DNA of 9,613 bases from Pirellulales bacterium. GTDB taxonomy: Bacteria; Planctomycetota; Planctomycetia; Pirellulales; JAICIG01. The notes under the pieces are model-generated. The model was not told the origin of the DNA. It was given only the letters and a program-made list of their open reading frames with translations, and did not search any database. Made by a program: the position numbers and the translations under genes. Every line of letters begins with the position of its first letter. Positions within the stretch are counted from its first letter, which is position 1. The DNA is taken from NCBI GenBank assembly GCA_025924495.1, contig JAICIG010000307.1, positions 1-9,613 on the forward strand. Reading direction: 5' to 3'. Positions 6,805 through 9,613 of this stretch are shown here, piece by piece.

Positions 6805-6814
6805 CAGTATACTG
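6805..6814 (+). promoter_or_regulatory. Palindrome CAGTATACTG with an embedded -10-like TATACT
   Basis: The 10-base perfect palindrome CAGTATACTG contains TATACT (6808-6813), 5 of 6 matches to the -10 consensus, and reads the same on both strands. Upstream on the plus strand, TTGGCA (6788-6793) would be a -35, but its spacing of 14 bases is too short. If used, it would give the membrane gene at 6941 a leader of about 120 bases. It could equally be a binding site for a dimeric regulator of both divergent genes. Confidence 0.25.
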
Positions 6815-6940
6815 AATGGACGGGGAGTATCCTCGTTACGAGTTGCTTCGGTGCGGGAAGATGCCCAGCTGAAACCGAGTGCTTGTGACGTTGTCGCGCG
6901 ATTTTTCGGTGCTTTAGGGAACGTGTGCGGGAGATCGGCC

Positions 6941-7561
6941 ATGATCGTCGGCAAATGGGGCGATGCTGAAAATCCCTCGCAGCGGTTTAGCCTGGCTGCG
7001 TTGTTCGTCGTGATGACTGCCGTGGCGGCGCTCTTCGCCGTGGCCGGCGTCAAGGCAGTTTTGCTCTTGCCGCTGCTCGTCGGGGCCGGTTTTCTCATTG
7101 CCTTGGGGCGACTCATCGAGAACTGCGGATGGGGCGGCGCCATCGTCTATCTGCTGCGTTTCGCCGCCACCGGTGCGGCGCCTTGGGCGAGCGCGATCGG
7201 CATTACGGTTGTGTTGTGGCTGATGGTCTTCAGTCTTTGCGGTTATGACGAGGTCTTAGCGAATTCGATTTTTCCGCGGTCGGCGCTACCCTGGCTGGCG
7301 CCCACAGTTATTACGGTGCTGGGCTGGTATTTCAGTTCCAGACGCTGGGCGTATCAGGGATGCTGGGCTTGCCCGTCGGTATTGCTGCTTTTCGCCTCCC
7401 CACGCTGGGTCTTGGATGCGATCTCCATTTCGACTACCGCGCCGCCGAGCCGAGATCTGCGCGAGGCGGGATTAATCTATCTTTTTGCCTGCGTCCTGTT
7501 TGTCGCAGGTCTTCTCGGCGAGCGTTATCGGGTTAACGGTTCGACCATCGCCGCCCGCTGA
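6941..7561 (+). CDS. Polytopic membrane protein, function unknown
   Basis: This 206-residue protein starts at the ATG at 6941, where GGGAG sits 7 bases upstream; the frame is open back to 6617, but that part runs antisense to the primase gene. Hydrophobic stretches suggest about five to six membrane segments: roughly 16-36 (FSLAALFVVMTAVAALFAVAG), 38-56, 84-100, 116-131, possibly 145-160 and 176-193. The opening QRFSLAALFVVMT resembles the F-S-L-x-x-L-hydrophobic opening common in small planctomycete membrane proteins that have no known function. No catalytic motif, transporter signature or soluble domain is visible; the basic SSRRW (132-136) probably faces the cytoplasm. It is divergent from the conflict gene with 232 bases between starts, so a shared regulatory region is possible, but nothing shows that it belongs to that system. 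Confidence 0.7.
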   Translation: MIVGKWGDAENPSQRFSLAALFVVMTAVAALFAVAGVKAVLLLPLLVGAGFLIALGRLIENCGWGGAIVYLLRFAATGAAPWASAIGITVVLWLMVFSLCGYDEVLANSIFPRSALPWLAPTVITVLGWYFSSRRWAYQGCWACPSVLLLFASPRWVLDAISISTTAPPSRDLREAGLIYLFACVLFVAGLLGERYRVNGSTIAAR

Positions 7562-7573
7562 ATGCCTTCATTC
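7560..7573 (+). other. Small hairpin at the end of the 6941-7561 gene
   Basis: GAATG (7560-7564) pairs with CATTC (7569-7573) around a 4-base loop, starting inside the stop codon. No T-run follows, so it is at best a weak end signal. The gap 7562-7832 otherwise shows only a -10-like TACGAT (7748-7753) without a correctly spaced -35 partner. Confidence 0.18.
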
Positions 7574-7832
7574 GGTTCATCAACTCTCGCCAACAGCAAG
7601 CGTTGACGTTGTGGGTTGGTCCTTGATCTTGAAGGATTCGGTTCGCGGGGAGCAAAGCAGCCGTTTGATGTCAGAATGGCCAACCAGATAGTGCGGTTCG
7701 CAGAACAATCCACGGCATTGGCATGGTCGCCAAGCGGCCCGCCGTGCTACGATCTGCGCCAGGCGCTTCGAAGCTTTGTCCTCTAGCGCTACCGCAAGCG
7801 GGCGGCGTTCAGGCTACGTCGGGAGGTCACGG

Positions 7833-8993
7833 ATGAGCTACCGGTCTGCGAATAGTTCCGCGCCGAAGCAGCCGGAATACATGAACGCGTCCGGCATGGA
7901 TCTGCTCGTTGGCTTCGGCGGCCTGGCCGTCATCGTGCTGGCGGTCTCGCTGCTGGTCTCCGGTTATCCGACCGTGCTAGCCTTGTTGTCGGGCCTGGCG
8001 AACTTTTCGTGGTCAACGCTGGGAGGCGATGTCGCCGCGAACATGGCCTGCGGCGCGGCAGCCGGACTGGCGATCGGTTGGCTGCGAGTGCATCGCAAGA
8101 CCCAACGGCAGATCGTCGACGAACTGGTCAGCGCGGCCGCGTCTCCGGATGTTGTCTCCGCCGCGCGCGTCAACGCCACGGCGGTAACCTTAAACATCGC
8201 CGCGGGCCTGTGTGCGGGATTGCTCGTGGGCGCGTTAGGCGCGGCCGCACCGTATGAGTGGGGCGATCATGTGCTGGCCCTGGCCGGGCCGCTGCAGTTG
8301 GCGTTGGGAGGCGGCGGAGCTGGTGGAGATGGCGGCGGATGGCCGGCCGATGGCTGGGCTTTGCTCTCGGCGTTGTTCGCCTTCGTGTTGGTCGTCTGCA
8401 CGTTGACCGTGCTGGCTTCGATTGTGCTCAACGGACTATTGGCGACGGCCGCCCAAAGTGCGGTGACCGGCGCCGCGCAAAGCGCAGGACAAGCGCTCGG
8501 CACGTCGTTCGTGCTGGCTACGACGCGGCTCTGGACCACGCGACTGAGCTGGCAAGCGATCGCCGCACGCGAAGCGCCGCCGTTGCCTTTGGATGCAGCG
8601 ATCCAGGAGTACGCCGGTTCCAACGAACATACGCGCGGGCTGATCGGCCGCTATCTCGACTGGCTGCGCGAAAATGGCTATCCGCATTCGCTCGAGTCGG
8701 CGGCCGCACACTTCTACGATTGGGCGAGGTTTCTCGAATCGCGCGGCAGAGGCCGGCCGCCGCAGGCGGTGGCGTTGTTTCACTTGCACATCGACCAGGA
8801 AGTTCGCAAACGCCATCCGAGCGAGTGGTTTGTCGAGCCGCCGGGCGTGCCGCAATACGATGGCGGACGGTCCACCCTGTTCTATCGCGGCTGGTTCCGC
8901 CGCGTCCTTCGCAGCGCCGCCATCACCGGCGCCGCCGCCGGCTTCTTGCAAGCCGGCATCGTCAGCCTGTTCGTCGCCTGGTTGAAAAGGTGA
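7833..8993 (+). CDS. Membrane protein with a Gly-rich loop and soluble helical region, function unknown
   Basis: The ATG at 7833 has a strong GGAGGT five bases upstream, so I prefer it over an in-frame TTG at 7776; the product has 386 residues. Hydrophobic segments lie near 24-43, 46-58, 66-84, 118-139, 147-159 and 176-203, with a final one at 361-383 (AAITGAAAGFLQAGIVSLFVAW). Between the fifth and sixth is a glycine-rich loop (159-174, GGGGAGGDGGGWPADG). Residues 85-115 are an amphipathic connecting stretch (RVHRKTQRQIVDELV). The long soluble part, about 230-355, is mostly helical and includes TRGLIGRYLDWLRENGY, ESAAAHFYDWARFLESRG and VALFHLHIDQEVRKRHPSEWF. I do not recognise the family. The helical part slightly recalls core-binding domains of tyrosine recombinases, but in a membrane protein without a catalytic domain that is not a functional call. 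It reads in the same direction as the 6941-7561 gene, 271 bases further on. Confidence 0.72.
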   Translation: MSYRSANSSAPKQPEYMNASGMDLLVGFGGLAVIVLAVSLLVSGYPTVLALLSGLANFSWSTLGGDVAANMACGAAAGLAIGWLRVHRKTQRQIVDELVSAAASPDVVSAARVNATAVTLNIAAGLCAGLLVGALGAAAPYEWGDHVLALAGPLQLALGGGGAGGDGGGWPADGWALLSALFAFVLVVCTLTVLASIVLNGLLATAAQSAVTGAAQSAGQALGTSFVLATTRLWTTRLSWQAIAAREAPPLPLDAAIQEYAGSNEHTRGLIGRYLDWLRENGYPHSLESAAAHFYDWARFLESRGRGRPPQAVALFHLHIDQEVRKRHPSEWFVEPPGVPQYDGGRSTLFYRGWFRRVLRSAAITGAAAGFLQAGIVSLFVAWLKR

Positions 8994-9034
8994 AGGGGCC
9001 GGCGCCGCGTTGTTTTTCCGGTTAGAATAGGCGC

Positions 9035-9047
9035 CGCCCGACGGGCG
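9035..9047 (+). other. Hairpin in the leader of the hydrolase gene
   Basis: CGCCC (9035-9039) pairs with GGGCG (9043-9047) around GAC, 38 bases before the ATG at 9086. Upstream, TAGAAT (9023-9028) matches a -10 element at 5 of 6 positions, with no clear -35 before it. If transcription starts near 9035 the hairpin would be at the very 5' end of the message, a position that can stabilise an mRNA. Confidence 0.22.
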
Positions 9048-9085
9048 TGTTGCTGCTTGACGATCAACCACGGAGACGAACCGCC

Positions 9086-9613
9086 ATGAAAACTCTTGCT
9101 GCGTTTCTATTGCTCGGCGCCTCGATTGTGACCTCAAGCAGCCAGGCTGCCGAGCCGAAAATCCACCGCGACGTGGCCTATGCTGAGCCGAAGAACGAGC
9201 GGCAAACGCTCGATATTTACGCTCCGGCCGAGGGCAAAGATCATCCCGTCGTGTTTTGGATTCATGGCGGCGGCTGGCAAACCGGGGACAAAACGAGCGT
9301 GCAGGTCAAACCGCAGGCGTTTGTCGACCGGGAATTCGTATTCGTCTCCACGAACTATCGCCTGCTGCCGAAAGTGGAGATGGAGACGATCTTTCGCGAC
9401 GTGGCGAAGTCGCTGGGCTGGGTCCACAAGCATATCGCCGAGTACGGGGGCGATGCGAAGCGAATCTTCGTCATGGGCCATTCCGCCGGCGCGCAGCTCG
9501 CCGCGCTGATGTGCATCGACGATCGCTACTTAAAGGCAGAAGGGGTTCCCTTCAGCGTGCTCAAAGGGTGCGTCCCCGTCGATGGCGATACCTACGATGT
9601 GCCGGCGATCATC
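9086..9613 (+). CDS. Exported alpha/beta-hydrolase (esterase/lipase-like), N-terminal part (runs off the right edge)
   Basis: The first 176 codons are present. The ATG at 9086 follows GGAG by 10 bases. Residues 1-21 form a signal peptide ([15 protein letters not shown], cleavage near SQA-AEP), so the enzyme acts outside the cytoplasm. QTLDIYAP (40-47) is the first conserved strand. HGGGW (60-64) is the oxyanion-hole motif of the hormone-sensitive-lipase/BD-FAE-like branch. STNYRLLP (88-95) is typical of the same branch. GHSAG (131-135) is the nucleophile elbow with S133 as catalytic serine. The catalytic Asp and His lie beyond the window edge, so completeness cannot be judged. The likely reaction is hydrolysis of carboxylic esters, perhaps acetylated or feruloylated polysaccharide, as planctomycetes have many such enzymes; the substrate is inference. 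It lies 92 bases after the preceding membrane gene and may have its own promoter. Confidence 0.88.
   Translation, partial: MKTLAAFLLLGASIVTSSSQAAEPKIHRDVAYAEPKNERQTLDIYAPAEGKDHPVVFWIHGGGWQTGDKTSVQVKPQAFVDREFVFVSTNYRLLPKVEMETIFRDVAKSLGWVHKHIAEYGGDAKRIFVMGHSAGAQLAALMCIDDRYLKAEGVPFSVLKGCVPVDGDTYDVPAII

Noticed and set aside
6617..6940. N-terminal extension of the plus-strand membrane gene
   Set aside because: It overlaps the conserved N-terminal primase coding region on the other strand and has no ribosome-binding site, whereas the ATG at 6941 has GGGAG at proper spacing.
6709..7143. Open minus-strand frame extending the primase-helicase by 145 residues upstream of 6708
   Set aside because: The extra stretch lacks family resemblance, is rich in Ala, Thr, Lys and Pro, runs antisense to the well-supported start of the membrane gene at 6941 and lies upstream of the promoter candidate at 6746-6773.
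8580..8900. Tyrosine-recombinase core-binding-like domain
   Set aside because: Only a loose helical resemblance; there is no catalytic R-H-R-Y domain and the protein is embedded in the membrane.
8994..9018. GC-rich palindrome followed by TTGTTTTT as a terminator after the 7833-8993 gene
   Set aside because: CGGCGCCG is a self-palindrome with no loop, so no proper stem-loop can form before the T-run.
8258..9025. Overlapping frames within the 7833-8993 gene, on both strands
   Set aside because: Arg- and Ala-rich translations typical of out-of-frame reading; the hydrophobic pattern and the strong GGAGGT support the 7833 frame only.
1..9613. CRISPR array, tRNA, rRNA, transposase or phage genes
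   Set aside because: I saw no regularly spaced repeats, no cloverleaf or rRNA-like sequence, and no transposase or phage structural motifs on either strand.

Overview
The window looks like chromosomal DNA of a planctomycete (phylum Planctomycetota). The strongest marker is a prepilin-type DUF1559 protein. Supporting it are a secretin-N-like protein opening with a planctomycete-style conserved block, a QW-repeat protein carrying a CxxCH site, and a small membrane protein opening with an F-S-L-x-x-L-F-V-V-M segment. Base composition is moderately GC-rich throughout and I see no break in it. I cannot place the organism below phylum level.

Layout. At the left edge, on the minus strand, are the N-terminus of an exported secretin-N-like protein (1-352) and an exported QW-repeat protein (595-1653), separated by a probable terminator. 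A 543-base gap without a convincing gene (1654-2196) leads to the plus-strand DUF1559 gene (2197-3123). Next is a small plus-strand protein with several zinc knuckles and a repetitive acidic tail (3346-3795). It converges on the largest gene, a minus-strand protein of 935 residues (3901-6708). That protein joins an archaeo-eukaryotic primase (AEP) domain with a Cys cluster, a superfamily 2 helicase and a C-terminal DUF559/Vsr-like nuclease domain. I recognise its first two parts as the family annotated as the 'TOTE conflict system' primase-helicase. Divergent from it are two plus-strand membrane proteins of unknown function (6941-7561 and 7833-8993). The window ends inside an exported alpha/beta-hydrolase (9086-9613).

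How the genes relate. Most look like single transcription units with their own leaders; no long operon is visible. The primase-helicase-nuclease is the one clear candidate for a defence or DNA-conflict role. It puts priming, strand-remodelling and cutting domains in one polypeptide, and it sits alone, with no methyltransferase, toxin-antitoxin pair or transposase beside it here. The exported proteins (secretin-N-like, QW-repeat, DUF1559, hydrolase) are ordinary planctomycete envelope or periplasmic genes and give no evidence of a functional link to it. The convergent junction at 3796-3900 and the divergent region at 6709-6940 are the main regulatory areas around it.
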